Source: Larsenimonas suaedae (GTDB taxonomy: Bacteria > Pseudomonadota > Gammaproteobacteria > Pseudomonadales > Halomonadaceae). From it: a stretch of DNA of 64,000 nucleotides. A program made the translations under genes and the position numbers. The notes beneath the pieces were generated by a model. That model made no database searches. It saw nothing but the letters and a program-made list of their open reading frames with translations, and was not told the DNA's origin. Where the stretch lies: positions 372,001 through 436,000 of the forward strand of contig NZ_JAMLJI010000004.1 of NCBI RefSeq assembly GCF_023712105.1, in the 5' to 3' direction. Below are positions 7,989 through 15,756 of the stretch, piece by piece (the first letter of the stretch is position 1; each line of letters begins with the position of its first letter).

Positions 7989-8528
7989 ATGCCGGATAGA
8001 CCGCCGCGCGAGGACATGCGCCGTTCGAAAACGCTCAACGCGTTGATTCTGGTGACGCTGGTCACGGTCATCGTGGCGCTTGGGTATCTTGGCAATTACT
8101 ACCTGGGCGTGGGCAGCTCCCACCAGATTACCTGGTACCCCACCAATCCGTTTTGCAATGTGGCTGAACGACGCTGCACCGCATCGCTTGGTCAGCGCGG
8201 CGAGATCTCGCTGTCGCTTGATAAACGCGAGACCGTGCACGACGCCCTGATTCAGGCCTCGGTCAGCTCACTGAAGCCATCAAAGGTTGATGTTCTACTT
8301 GAGGCGCGTGATCGAGGGCGCGTCGTCGAAACCATGACGCTTGATAAAATCGCCCCCCACCGGTTCGTTGGCCGGCTGCCGCTTGACTGGTGCAACGTGC
8401 CCCACATGCGCTGGCGGCTGAAGGTGGTCGTTCACAGCGGCCAGCAGAACCTGGGCGGCTGGTTCGATTTCGACACCACCTGCAAGAATGGCCGGGCGGT
8501 CTCCGCGCTCGAATCAAGCGCCCGGTAG
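7989..8528 (+). CDS. Unknown single-span membrane protein
   Basis: 179 residues. One membrane helix (about 17-40, LILVTLVTVIVALGYLGNYYLG) follows a short basic cytoplasmic start; the rest is probably periplasmic, with a beta-rich look and five cysteines (NPFCNVAERRCTAS, LDWCN, TTC) that could form disulfides. The topology recalls FixH-like or lipoprotein-like accessory proteins, but I see no diagnostic motif and do not assign a function. The ribosome-binding site GGGAGAG lies inside a self-complementary element, GCTCTC-GG-GAGAGC (7973-7986), just before the start. It lies 20 bases after ldhA, so co-transcription is likely. Confidence 0.65.
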   Translation: MPDRPPREDMRRSKTLNALILVTLVTVIVALGYLGNYYLGVGSSHQITWYPTNPFCNVAERRCTASLGQRGEISLSLDKRETVHDALIQASVSSLKPSKVDVLLEARDRGRVVETMTLDKIAPHRFVGRLPLDWCNVPHMRWRLKVVVHSGQQNLGGWFDFDTTCKNGRAVSALESSAR

Positions 8529-8611
8529 TCCGGGGTCGCTACGTTCTGCGTTTTTTGTGAAGATAGGGCGCACAGCAAGGCGCAGGCCGTTTCCTGGTTT
8601 GCCCACCCTCG

Positions 8612-8635
8612 ATGCACCTTCATGTCACGGTGCAT
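8612..8635. other. Inverted repeat upstream of aroQ
   Basis: ATGCACC (8612-8618) and GGTGCAT (8629-8635) can form a 7-bp stem with a 10-base loop, 34 bases before the aroQ start. It lacks a T-run; it may be a leader structure or an operator. Confidence 0.3.
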
Positions 8636-8669
8636 TTCACCTCACCGCCGACAAAATGACACCGACATC

Positions 8670-9098
8670 ATGAACGTACTGGTAGTGCACGGACCCAATC
8701 TGAATCTACTGGGGACTCGAGAGCCCGACATCTACGGGCATGAAACCCTTGATGACATCAACACGGCGCTGGCCACTCAGGCGGACGCCGCCAACATCAC
8801 GCTCTCGTCATTTCAAAGTAACCATGAAGGCGCCCTGGTGGATGTAATCCAACAGGCGCGCACCGATGGCGTGGACGCCATCATCATCAATCCGGCCGCC
8901 TACTCGCACACCTCCGTTGCCATCCTAGATGCGCTGAAGGCGTTTGATGGCAAGGTGATCGAGGTGCATCTTTCCAACATTCACACCCGCGAGCCATTTC
9001 GCCACCATTCCTATGTCTCGAGCCGCGCAGATGGCATCGTCATGGGCCTTGGGAGCCAGGGCTATCGGTTGGCGCTTTCAGCGTTGATAACCAACTGA
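8670..9098 (+). CDS. aroQ: Type II 3-dehydroquinate dehydratase
   Basis: 142 residues from the ATG at 8670, the usual size of the type II enzyme, which interconverts 3-dehydroquinate and 3-dehydroshikimate as a dodecamer. Diagnostic motifs are [19 protein letters not shown] at the N terminus (active-site Tyr in the flexible loop), [22 protein letters not shown] and [18 protein letters not shown] weak ribosome-binding site precedes the chosen start. The biosynthetic aroQ of relatives commonly sits before accB-accC; here it abuts pcaR, convergently. That raises the option that it serves quinate or shikimate catabolism towards protocatechuate. Confidence 0.9.
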   Translation: MNVLVVHGPNLNLLGTREPDIYGHETLDDINTALATQADAANITLSSFQSNHEGALVDVIQQARTDGVDAIIINPAAYSHTSVAILDALKAFDGKVIEVHLSNIHTREPFRHHSYVSSRADGIVMGLGSQGYRLALSALITN

Positions 9099-9104
9099 GG
9101 CTCC

Positions 9105-9896
9105 TTAGCTGACCTGACGGGCAATCAGCGCCGCCTTCTCCTGAAGCAGCGGCAGAAACCGCTCGGTCAGCGTGGCCATGTCCACGCGGGCCGCATTGGT
9201 GCTGATGTTCAGGGCGCCGATCAGGTGCCCGTGGGTGTCGAATGCCGGCACGGCAAGCGATCGAAGGCCTGAATCAAGCTCCTGATCCACGATGCAATAG
9301 CCGTCGGCTCGAACGCGCTCAAGCTCGCTCATCACGGCCTCGCGGGTGGTCAGGCTGTGCTCGGTATGGGCCGTGAATTCAATCGTTGCCAACCGCTCGC
9401 TGAGCGCCTCATCGTCCAGTCGGGCAAGCAGTACGCGGCCCATCGAGGTGTAGAGCGCCGGCAGGCGGGTGCCGATCGACAGCGTGATCGCCATCAGGCG
9501 ATGGCGGGCCGAAGAGCGCGCAACGTAGGTCACGCTGTCGCCCTCGAGCACGCCCAGCGAGGACGACTCGCCGGTGGCCTCTGTGATGTCTTCGAGGTGC
9601 TGCTGAATCACCCCCCGATAGCCGTTGGCGGAGAGAAACGAATAGCCAAGCTGTAGGGTTTTCGGTGCCAGTTCGAAATGACGCTGCTGCTTTCGCACGT
9701 ACCCAAGCGCATGCAGTGTCAGAAGAAAGCGCCGCGCCCGGGCCCGATTCATGCCGGTGCGCGTGGCGACTTCGCTCAGTGTCATGCGCGGGTGGTCGGC
9801 ATCGAAGGCCAGCATCACCTCCAGGCCGCTGGCCAGCGCCGTCACGAAATCGCGGTCATCCGGGCCAATGGTCTCGTCGGTGTCGTTAGGCGTCAT
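9105..9896 (-). CDS. pcaR: IclR-family regulator of protocatechuate catabolism
   Basis: 263 residues: N-terminal winged helix-turn-helix (about 20-80, FVTALASGLEVMLAFD...MTLSEVATRTGMNRARARRFLLTL) and a C-terminal IclR effector domain (about 85-260). The whole protein resembles the PcaR/PcaU/PobR group, which bind beta-ketoadipate or protocatechuate and control pca genes. It is divergent from pcaB, with a 114-bp intergenic region holding a matching palindrome at 9954-9968; two more copies lie ahead of pcaI. Which aromatic effector it senses cannot be told from sequence. Confidence 0.88.
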   Translation of the reverse strand: MTPNDTDETIGPDDRDFVTALASGLEVMLAFDADHPRMTLSEVATRTGMNRARARRFLLTLHALGYVRKQQRHFELAPKTLQLGYSFLSANGYRGVIQQHLEDITEATGESSSLGVLEGDSVTYVARSSARHRLMAITLSIGTRLPALYTSMGRVLLARLDDEALSERLATIEFTAHTEHSLTTREAVMSELERVRADGYCIVDQELDSGLRSLAVPAFDTHGHLIGALNISTNAARVDMATLTERFLPLLQEKAALIARQVS

Positions 9897-9953
9897 GGTT
9901 TCTCCTTGGATCTAGGCGTCACGGGGCGTCGGGCATGCTATGGTAGCGCATGT

Positions 9954-9968
9954 GTTCGCTGTGCGAAT
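9954..9968. promoter_or_regulatory. PcaR/IclR-type operator upstream of pcaB
   Basis: GTTCGCTGTGCGAAT is a near-perfect palindrome (ATTCGCACAGCGAAC on the other strand). It resembles the GTTCG...CGAAC boxes of PcaR/PcaU-type regulators and the two boxes before pcaI. A degenerate second box may begin exactly 19 bases on at 9973 (GTTTGC). Confidence 0.6.
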
Positions 9969-10010
9969 TAAAGTTTGCATTGAGATGACGGTTTATCAGG
10001 AGCATACCGC

Positions 10011-11357
10011 ATGTACCAGCAACTCGTTCACCATCCCTTCATGAGCAAGACCGCAGTGCAGGCGCTGTCGGCCCAGGCGTTGGTCGATGCCATGGTCCGG
10101 GTCGAAGTGGTCCTTGCCGAGGCCGAGGAAGCCCGGGCGCTTTTGCCGGAAGGCACCGCGCAAGCGCTCGAACAGGCGCTATCACACGTCGACTGGGATA
10201 TCGAGGCGCTGGCACAGGGGGTCGTCGAGGGGGGCAACATGGCCATTCCCTTCGTCAAGCAGGCCAAGCGGGCATTGCCGGAGGCGCTGCGCGAACACAT
10301 TCATCGTGGGGCGACGAGTCAGGATCTGGTCGATACCGCATTGATGCTGGTGCTGTCGCCCAGGCTTTTGCGCATCGACACATTGATTCGAACGGCGCTG
10401 ACTGACGGTGACGCGTTGATGCGCGAGCACCGCTCGACGCCGATGGCCGGACGCACGCTGATGCAGCAGGCGTTGCCGGTCACGTTCGGGGTGAGCGTGG
10501 CGCACTGGCTGTATGGTCTCGGGCAGGCGGGGGCGGCGCTTTCGGAGATTCGCCGGTCCGGGCTTTTCGTGCAGTTCGGCGGCGCCGTCGGCGTGCATTC
10601 GGGGCTTGAGGAGACCGGGCTCGAACTCATGGATGACATGGCCAGGCGGCTCGGTCTTTCCGTGCCGCTGCTGCCCTGGCATACCCAGCGCCAGCCGATC
10701 CTTGCGCTGGCGTCCGCGCTTGACCGCGTTGCGGTCGCGGGCGAGAAGATCGCCACGGATGTGGCGCTTCTGACCCAGACCGAGCTTGGCGAGGTCAGTG
10801 AGCCGGTGGAGGACGGCGTTGGCGGGTCGTCCTCGATGCCGCACAAGCGAAATCCGGTCGCGTGCGCCCGAATAAAAAGGGCGGCGCGCCAGATACACGG
10901 TCATGCGGCCACGCTGTATCAGGCCGGCGCACAGCCGCTGGAGCGCGGTCTGGGGGAGTGGCACGCCGAGTGGGCGCCGCTGCTCGAGTCGGTGGCTCTT
11001 CTCGAGGGGCTGATGGAAAGCGTGGCGCACCTTATGAGGGGGCTCGAGGTTCATCCGGTGCGCATGGCGGACAATCTCTCACTGACCGGTGGTGCGGTCA
11101 TGGCGGAGCCGGTAACGCGGCTTCTTGGCACCTGCATGGAAAGCAATGAGGCCAGCCGGCTTGCCCGCGACGCGGCGCTCGAGGCCCAGCGAACTCGCCG
11201 CGATTACGCGGAGGTGCTGTTCGAGGACGCGAGGGTCCATTCGGCGCTGACGCGGGAGACGCTCGCGCGTGCCACTGATCCTTCCCTATACCTTGGTAGC
11301 AGCCTCGCTCAGGTCGATCGCACTCATGACTGGCTTTCGCCCTGGTTAAACCAATGA
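10011..11357 (+). CDS. pcaB: 3-carboxy-cis,cis-muconate cycloisomerase
   Basis: 448 residues of the fumarase/aspartase superfamily. It lactonises beta-carboxy-cis,cis-muconate to gamma-carboxymuconolactone, the step after protocatechuate ring cleavage. The signature loop GSSSMPHKRNPV carries the catalytic serine; HRGATSQDLVDTALML and QQALPVTFG are further family motifs. The start is preceded by CAGGAGC. It is the first rightward gene of the pca block, controlled from the pcaR-pcaB intergenic region and closed by its own terminator, so pcaIJF has a separate promoter. Confidence 0.93.
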   Translation: MYQQLVHHPFMSKTAVQALSAQALVDAMVRVEVVLAEAEEARALLPEGTAQALEQALSHVDWDIEALAQGVVEGGNMAIPFVKQAKRALPEALREHIHRGATSQDLVDTALMLVLSPRLLRIDTLIRTALTDGDALMREHRSTPMAGRTLMQQALPVTFGVSVAHWLYGLGQAGAALSEIRRSGLFVQFGGAVGVHSGLEETGLELMDDMARRLGLSVPLLPWHTQRQPILALASALDRVAVAGEKIATDVALLTQTELGEVSEPVEDGVGGSSSMPHKRNPVACARIKRAARQIHGHAATLYQAGAQPLERGLGEWHAEWAPLLESVALLEGLMESVAHLMRGLEVHPVRMADNLSLTGGAVMAEPVTRLLGTCMESNEASRLARDAALEAQRTRRDYAEVLFEDARVHSALTRETLARATDPSLYLGSSLAQVDRTHDWLSPWLNQ

Positions 11358-11387
11358 TTAGTCAGGCATTAAAGCCATCAGCTACGC

Positions 11388-11414
11388 AAAAGGGCGCCCT
11401 CGGGCGCCCTTTTT
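11388..11414 (+). terminator. Rho-independent terminator after pcaB
   Basis: An 11-bp stem AAAAGGGCGCC / GGCGCCCTTTT with a CTCG loop begins 31 bases after the pcaB stop. It separates pcaB from the pcaIJF transcript. Confidence 0.9.
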
Positions 11415-11421
11415 CATGTGG

Positions 11422-11450
11422 TTGACGGGGCAGGGTGATCCGCATACTTT
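11422..11450 (+). promoter_or_regulatory. Candidate promoter of pcaIJF
   Basis: TTGACG (11422-11427) and TACTTT (11445-11450) are spaced by exactly 17 bases, and two PcaR-type boxes follow at once. An alternative is that the boxes themselves overlie the -35 and -10, as described for PcaR in Pseudomonas putida. Confidence 0.4.
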
Positions 11451-11484
11451 GTTCGTTATGCAAATAAAAGTTCTTTATGCGAAC
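11451..11484. promoter_or_regulatory. Two phased PcaR/IclR-type operators upstream of pcaI
   Basis: GTTCGTTATGCAAAT (11451-11465) and GTTCTTTATGCGAAC (11470-11484) are two copies of one 15-bp box, 19 bases apart start to start, on the same face of the helix if the pitch is near 9.5-10.5 bp per turn. Together with the pcaB box they define a family-like GTTCG-N5-CGAAC pattern. Confidence 0.65.
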
Positions 11485-11526
11485 ATGTGGCCGCGTCTCC
11501 GGCCGCTCTAAACAGGGTGAGTCACC

Positions 11527-12354
11527 ATGGCAGAGTTCTTGAGCCTCCAGGAAGCGGTCTCCCGCTTCGTAAGTGATGGTGCCACGGTCGCGATGGAGGG
11601 GTTCACACACCTGATTCCCTTTGCGGCCGGTCACGAAGTCATTCGTCAGAAAAAGCGTGATCTGACGCTGATTCGAATGACGCCGGATCTGATCTATGAC
11701 CAGCTGATCGGGATGGGGTGTGCGTCGAAACTGATCTTTTCCTGGGGCGGCAACCCGGGCGTGGGATCACTGCATCGTCTGCGCGACGCCGTGGAAAAGC
11801 ACTATCCGGTGCCGTTGACCATCGTCGAGCACAGCCACGCGGCCATGGCCTGCGCCTATGAGGCCGGGGCCGCAGGGCTTCCGTTCGCGGTATTGCGCGG
11901 GTTCATCGGGAGTGACCTGCCCAAGGTCAACGATCAGATCAAGTCGATCACCTGCCCGTTTACCGGCGAAGAACTGGCGGCCGTGCCCTCGATTCGCCCG
12001 GACGTCTCGATCGTTCATGCCCAGAAGGCCGACCGCCACGGCAACGTTTTGATCGAGGGCATCGTGGGCGTCCAGAAGGAGGCGGTACTCGCCGCGACGC
12101 ACAGCATTGTAACGGTCGAGGAAGTGGTCGATGAGCTCGGCGCCGGCCCCAACGCCTGCGTGCTGCCGGAGTGGGCCATTTCGGCCATATCCGTTGTGCC
12201 CATGGGCGCGGCGCCGTCCTACACCCACGGTTATTACCCGCGTGACAACACGTTCTACAGGCGCTGGGACGCCATCGCCCGAGACCGCGACACCTTCGCG
12301 GACTGGATGACCCAACACGTTCTGAACGCTGACGCGCAGGGAGCGAGCCAATGA
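11527..12354 (+). CDS. pcaI: 3-oxoadipate CoA-transferase, subunit A (CatI-type)
   Basis: 275 residues. With PcaJ it moves CoA from succinyl-CoA to beta-ketoadipate. Motifs include GATVAMEGFTHLIPFAAGHEVIR, FSWGGNPGVGSLHRLRDAVE and the Gly-rich FIGSDLP region. Length and sequence fit the longer glutaconate-CoA-transferase-like CatI/CatJ type known from Pseudomonas knackmussii B13, not the shorter SCOT-like PcaIJ of P. putida (about 231 and 213 residues). The gene follows two PcaR-type boxes, and its stop overlaps the pcaJ start (ATGA). Confidence 0.92.
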   Translation: MAEFLSLQEAVSRFVSDGATVAMEGFTHLIPFAAGHEVIRQKKRDLTLIRMTPDLIYDQLIGMGCASKLIFSWGGNPGVGSLHRLRDAVEKHYPVPLTIVEHSHAAMACAYEAGAAGLPFAVLRGFIGSDLPKVNDQIKSITCPFTGEELAAVPSIRPDVSIVHAQKADRHGNVLIEGIVGVQKEAVLAATHSIVTVEEVVDELGAGPNACVLPEWAISAISVVPMGAAPSYTHGYYPRDNTFYRRWDAIARDRDTFADWMTQHVLNADAQGASQ

Positions 12355-13169
12355 GTACCGCACTGGATGTGACCCCTTCGGAAATGATGACCGTGACCGC
12401 CTCGCGGGCACTGAATAACCGCACCACCTGCTTTGTCGGTATCGGTCTGCCCAGTGAGGCGGCCAACCTGGCACGCCTGACTCACGCCCCCGAAACCGTG
12501 TTGATCTATGAGTCCGGCACGCTTCAGACCCGGCCGGACGTGCTGCCGCTGTCCATTGGCGATGGCGAGCTCTGTGAGACCGCACTGACCACGGTGGCGG
12601 TGCCGGAGATGTTCCGGTACTGGCTGCAGGGCGGCCGGGTCGACGTCGGGTTTCTCGGCACCGCCCAGATCGACAAGTACGCCAACCTCAATACCACGTT
12701 GATCGGGGATTACCGCGAACCCAAGGTGCGTCTGCCGGGCGGCGGCGGGGCGCCGGAGATCGCGACCAACTCGAAGGAAGTCTTCGTGATGGTTAAACAC
12801 TCCAGGCGTACCTTCGTGGAGGCGGTGGATTTCGTGACCACGCTCGGATTCGGCCGCGACGGCACGGCGCGAGACAACGTGCATCCGGAGACCGCCCGGC
12901 ACCTTGGCAAGGGGCCGACGCGGGTCATCACCGACCTCTGCGTGATGCGACCGGACCCCGAGACCCGGGAGCTGATCGTCACTGAGCTGCACCCAGGTGT
13001 TACTCGCGAGGCGGTGATCGAGGCGACCGGCTGGCCGGTGCGGTTTGCCGAGTCGGTCGGGACGACGCCTGCGCCGAGTGCGGAAGAAATCGAGGTGCTG
13101 CGCGCGCTGAAAGCGCGCACCGAGCGCCACCACGCCGGTGAGGCTACCGAGCAGGAGCGTGCGTCATGA
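12351..13169 (+). CDS. pcaJ: 3-oxoadipate CoA-transferase, subunit B (CatJ-type)
   Basis: 272 residues, partner of PcaI. The YESG motif places Glu54 at the position of the catalytic glutamate of the glutaconate CoA-transferase beta subunit, which forms the enzyme-CoA thioester. GIGLPSEAANLARLTHAPE and the Gly-rich GGGGAP region are typical of the family. It overlaps both neighbours by 4 bases (pcaI stop/start ATGA and pcaF start ATGA), so the three genes are translationally coupled. Confidence 0.92.
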   Translation: MSTALDVTPSEMMTVTASRALNNRTTCFVGIGLPSEAANLARLTHAPETVLIYESGTLQTRPDVLPLSIGDGELCETALTTVAVPEMFRYWLQGGRVDVGFLGTAQIDKYANLNTTLIGDYREPKVRLPGGGGAPEIATNSKEVFVMVKHSRRTFVEAVDFVTTLGFGRDGTARDNVHPETARHLGKGPTRVITDLCVMRPDPETRELIVTELHPGVTREAVIEATGWPVRFAESVGTTPAPSAEEIEVLRALKARTERHHAGEATEQERAS

Positions 13170-14371
13170 CCGACGTGTATCTGTGTGCGCCGCTGCGCTC
13201 GCCGGTGGGCCGGTTCGGCGGGGCGCTGTCATCGATACGCCCCGATGACCTCGCCGCCCGGCTGATCGAGGCGGTACTTGGCCAGCATCCGGGGCTCGAT
13301 CCGGCGGCGATCGACGACGTGATTCTTGGCTGTGCCAACCAGGCCGGCGAAGACAACCGAAGCGTGGCCCGCATGGCACTGCTGCTGGCGGGGCTTCCGA
13401 CCGCTGTGCCTGGCGGCACCGTCAATCGGCTGTGTGGTTCGGGAATGGACGCCATCGGCACCGCCGCGCGTGCCATCCGGGCCGGGGAGGCCGAGCTGAT
13501 GCTTGCCGGCGGCGTCGAGTCGATGTCGCGCGCGCCCTACGTCATGGGCAAGGCGTCGTCGGCGTTCGGCCGCGGTCAGCAGCTCGAGGACACCACCATC
13601 GGCTGGCGTTTCATCAACCCGGCCATGGAAAAAATGTACGGCACGCACTCGATGCCGGAAACCGCTGAAAACGTGGCCGAGCGCTTTGGTGTGTCGCGCG
13701 AGGATCAGGATCTGTTCGCCTACCGCTCACAGCAGAAAACCGCCGCGGCCCAGCAGTCGGGGCGACTGGGGGAGGGAGTCGTTCCAATCGAGGTGCCGCG
13801 ACGCAAGCAGGCGCCGCTGATTGTCGATCAGGATGAGCACCCCCGCGCCGATACCACGCTTGAAACGCTCGGCGCGCTGCCCACCCCCTTTCGAGCGGGC
13901 GGAACCGTCACGGCGGGCAATGCCTCCGGCGTCAATGATGGCGCCGCCGCCATGGTCATGGCCAACGAGGCCGCGCTGTCGCGGCATTCGCTGACCCCTC
14001 TGGTGCGCGTATTGGGCATGGCCACGGCCGGCGTTGACCCGGACATCATGGGCATGGGGCCGGTGCCGGCCACCCGGGCCGTGCTCAAGCGGCTGGGGCT
14101 TACGCTTGAGCAGATGGATGTGATCGAGTTGAATGAGGCCTTCGCGGCTCAGGCGCTCGCCTGCATGCGTGAGCTCGGGCTTGCCGATGACGATGCCCGG
14201 GTCAACCCGAACGGCGGTGCCATCGCGCTCGGGCATCCGCTTGGCATGTCGGGCGCGCGAATCGTCTCGGCTGCGGCCTATGAGCTTACGCGCACCGGTG
14301 GACGTTATGGGCTTTGCACCATGTGCATTGGGGTCGGTCAGGGCATCGCGATGGTTATCGAGCGCGTCTGA
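13166..14371 (+). CDS. pcaF: 3-oxoadipyl-CoA thiolase
   Basis: 401 residues, the normal thiolase length. It splits beta-ketoadipyl-CoA with CoA into succinyl-CoA and acetyl-CoA, the last step of the pathway. All catalytic residues are present: nucleophile Cys90 in VNRLCGSGMDA, His357 in GGAIALGHPLGMSG and Cys387 in CTMCIGVGQG. The N-terminal CAPLRSPVGRFGGALSS is typical of PcaF/PaaJ. It is the last gene of the coupled pcaIJF set; a terminator-like hairpin follows before pcaL. Confidence 0.94.
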   Translation: MTDVYLCAPLRSPVGRFGGALSSIRPDDLAARLIEAVLGQHPGLDPAAIDDVILGCANQAGEDNRSVARMALLLAGLPTAVPGGTVNRLCGSGMDAIGTAARAIRAGEAELMLAGGVESMSRAPYVMGKASSAFGRGQQLEDTTIGWRFINPAMEKMYGTHSMPETAENVAERFGVSREDQDLFAYRSQQKTAAAQQSGRLGEGVVPIEVPRRKQAPLIVDQDEHPRADTTLETLGALPTPFRAGGTVTAGNASGVNDGAAAMVMANEAALSRHSLTPLVRVLGMATAGVDPDIMGMGPVPATRAVLKRLGLTLEQMDVIELNEAFAAQALACMRELGLADDDARVNPNGGAIALGHPLGMSGARIVSAAAYELTRTGGRYGLCTMCIGVGQGIAMVIERV

Positions 14372-14377
14372 GCGAGC

Positions 14378-14405
14378 GGCCCGGTCAGCGGGGCCATTCT
14401 TTTTG
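14378..14405 (+). terminator. Possible terminator or attenuator after pcaF
   Basis: GGCCC (14378-14382) pairs with GGGCC (14391-14395) and is followed by ATTCTTTTT. The stem is short, so readthrough into pcaL is plausible. Confidence 0.45.
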
Positions 14406-14463
14406 AGCGTGGTTTTTCGAGCGTTTTTTCGAACGTGGTTTATCGAGTGCAGTTTTCGAGAGG
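14405..14463 (+). repeat. Degenerate T-rich direct repeats before pcaL
   Basis: Four imperfect units of the form GAGYG...TTTTTC occur in tandem: GAGCGTGGTTTTTC, GAGCGTTTTTTC, GAACGTGGTTTATC, GAGTGCAGTTTTC. They fill the gap between the pcaF hairpin and the pcaL ribosome-binding site. Origin by slippage is likely; no function is apparent. Confidence 0.6.
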
Positions 14464-14471
14464 GGATGTCG

Positions 14472-15656
14472 ATGAAGTTCTTCGAGTTCAACGGGCGGTA
14501 CATCGCCTACCGGGACACTGGCGGTGCCACGCTCAAGGCGCTGTTGCTGGGCCATCCGCTCGGGATGAGTCAGGCAGTCTGGGATGAGCTTGCCGCCTCG
14601 CTTGCCGGTCGCTACCGCGTGATCAGCTGGGATCTGCCGGGCCATGGCGCCAGCAGCCCGCTTGACTGTGCGATCACGGCGGACGATCTGGCCGAGGAGG
14701 CCGTGGCGCTGCTCGATGCGCTTGAGATCGAGCGGTTCACGTACCTTGGCACGTCAGTGGGTGGTGTCATCGGTCAGGCGCTGCGGCGGGCCGTTCCGGA
14801 CCGGTTGACGGCGTTGATGTTGACCAACACCGGCGCTGTCATCGGCTCCCCCGAGGCCTGGCAGACCCGCGCCGAGCGTGTGCGACGCGAAGGCCTCGCG
14901 GGCATGGGGAAAGAGCTTAGTGGGCGCTGGTTCGCGGATGGCTTCATCAGGGAGCGCCCGGCGGCACTTGCCGGCTGGCAGACGCAGCTTGCTCGCACCG
15001 ACGCTGAAAGTTACGCCCGGCTCTGTGAGCTGCTCGGCGCGACGGATTTTACGGGCTGCACGGCCCCCACGGACACGCCTGTCTTTCTGTTGGCCGGTGA
15101 GGCCGATATGTCGACACCGCCAGCCACGCTCGAGGCGCTGGCGGGGATTCTTGGCGGTGCGCCGCTTGCCGTACTTGATGGCGTCGCCCATGTGCCATCA
15201 GTCGAGGCGCCAGCGCGCATGACTTCCTGGGTGCGCTCGTGCCTGTCGTCAGCTCGGTCGCAGGTCGGCGCGCACGGCGTAAGCTATGAACGTGGCCTCG
15301 ATACCCGCACCTCGGTGCTGGGGGAGGCGCACGTCGCGCGCGCACGCCAGGGCGCGACCACCCTCGATCAGCCGTTTCAGCAGATGATTACCCGGCTGGC
15401 CTGGGGCGAGCTCTGGGGCAACCCGGACCTTGCCCACCGCGAGCGCAGCATGATCACGATCGCGGTGCTGGCCGCGCTCGGACGTGACGGTGAACTGGTC
15501 CTTCATTTAAACACCGCCAAACGCATCGGACTCGAAGAGGCCGAGCTTCGCCAGGCGCTGACGCATGTGGCGATCTATGCGGGCGTACCGGCGGCAAATC
15601 ATGCGTTCAAGCTCGCCAGGGAACAGGGGTGGGGCGAGACGCTTACCGCGCTGTGA
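14472..15656 (+). CDS. pcaL: Fused 3-oxoadipate enol-lactonase / 4-carboxymuconolactone decarboxylase
   Basis: 394 residues from the ATG at 14472, with GAGAGGGG at a proper distance; an ATG at 14466 is too close to that site, and the longer open frame overlaps pcaF. Residues 1-260 are an alpha/beta hydrolase (PcaD) with nucleophile elbow GTSVGG and late histidine in DGVAHVPSVE. Residues about 265-394 are a carboxymuconolactone decarboxylase (PcaC) with RERSMITIAVLAALGRDGEL and the His in VAIYAGVPAANHA. The fusion carries out two consecutive steps, from gamma-carboxymuconolactone to beta-ketoadipate. PcaL fusions are known in actinobacteria and several proteobacteria. Confidence 0.93.
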   Translation: MKFFEFNGRYIAYRDTGGATLKALLLGHPLGMSQAVWDELAASLAGRYRVISWDLPGHGASSPLDCAITADDLAEEAVALLDALEIERFTYLGTSVGGVIGQALRRAVPDRLTALMLTNTGAVIGSPEAWQTRAERVRREGLAGMGKELSGRWFADGFIRERPAALAGWQTQLARTDAESYARLCELLGATDFTGCTAPTDTPVFLLAGEADMSTPPATLEALAGILGGAPLAVLDGVAHVPSVEAPARMTSWVRSCLSSARSQVGAHGVSYERGLDTRTSVLGEAHVARARQGATTLDQPFQQMITRLAWGELWGNPDLAHRERSMITIAVLAALGRDGELVLHLNTAKRIGLEEAELRQALTHVAIYAGVPAANHAFKLAREQGWGETLTAL

Positions 15657-15756
15657 CACTGAGTGCGTTCGGTGTGCGGCGGCCTTATAGACAGCATCAA
15701 GGGATGAGCGCTGGGAAAGCCCGCGTTCAGACCCACCGTTTCGCCGGGAGCCGTGA

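Noticed and set aside
14133-14471. Longer pcaL start overlapping pcaF
   Set aside because: The upstream part reads the pcaF gene in another frame; GAGAGGGG and family alignment support 14472.
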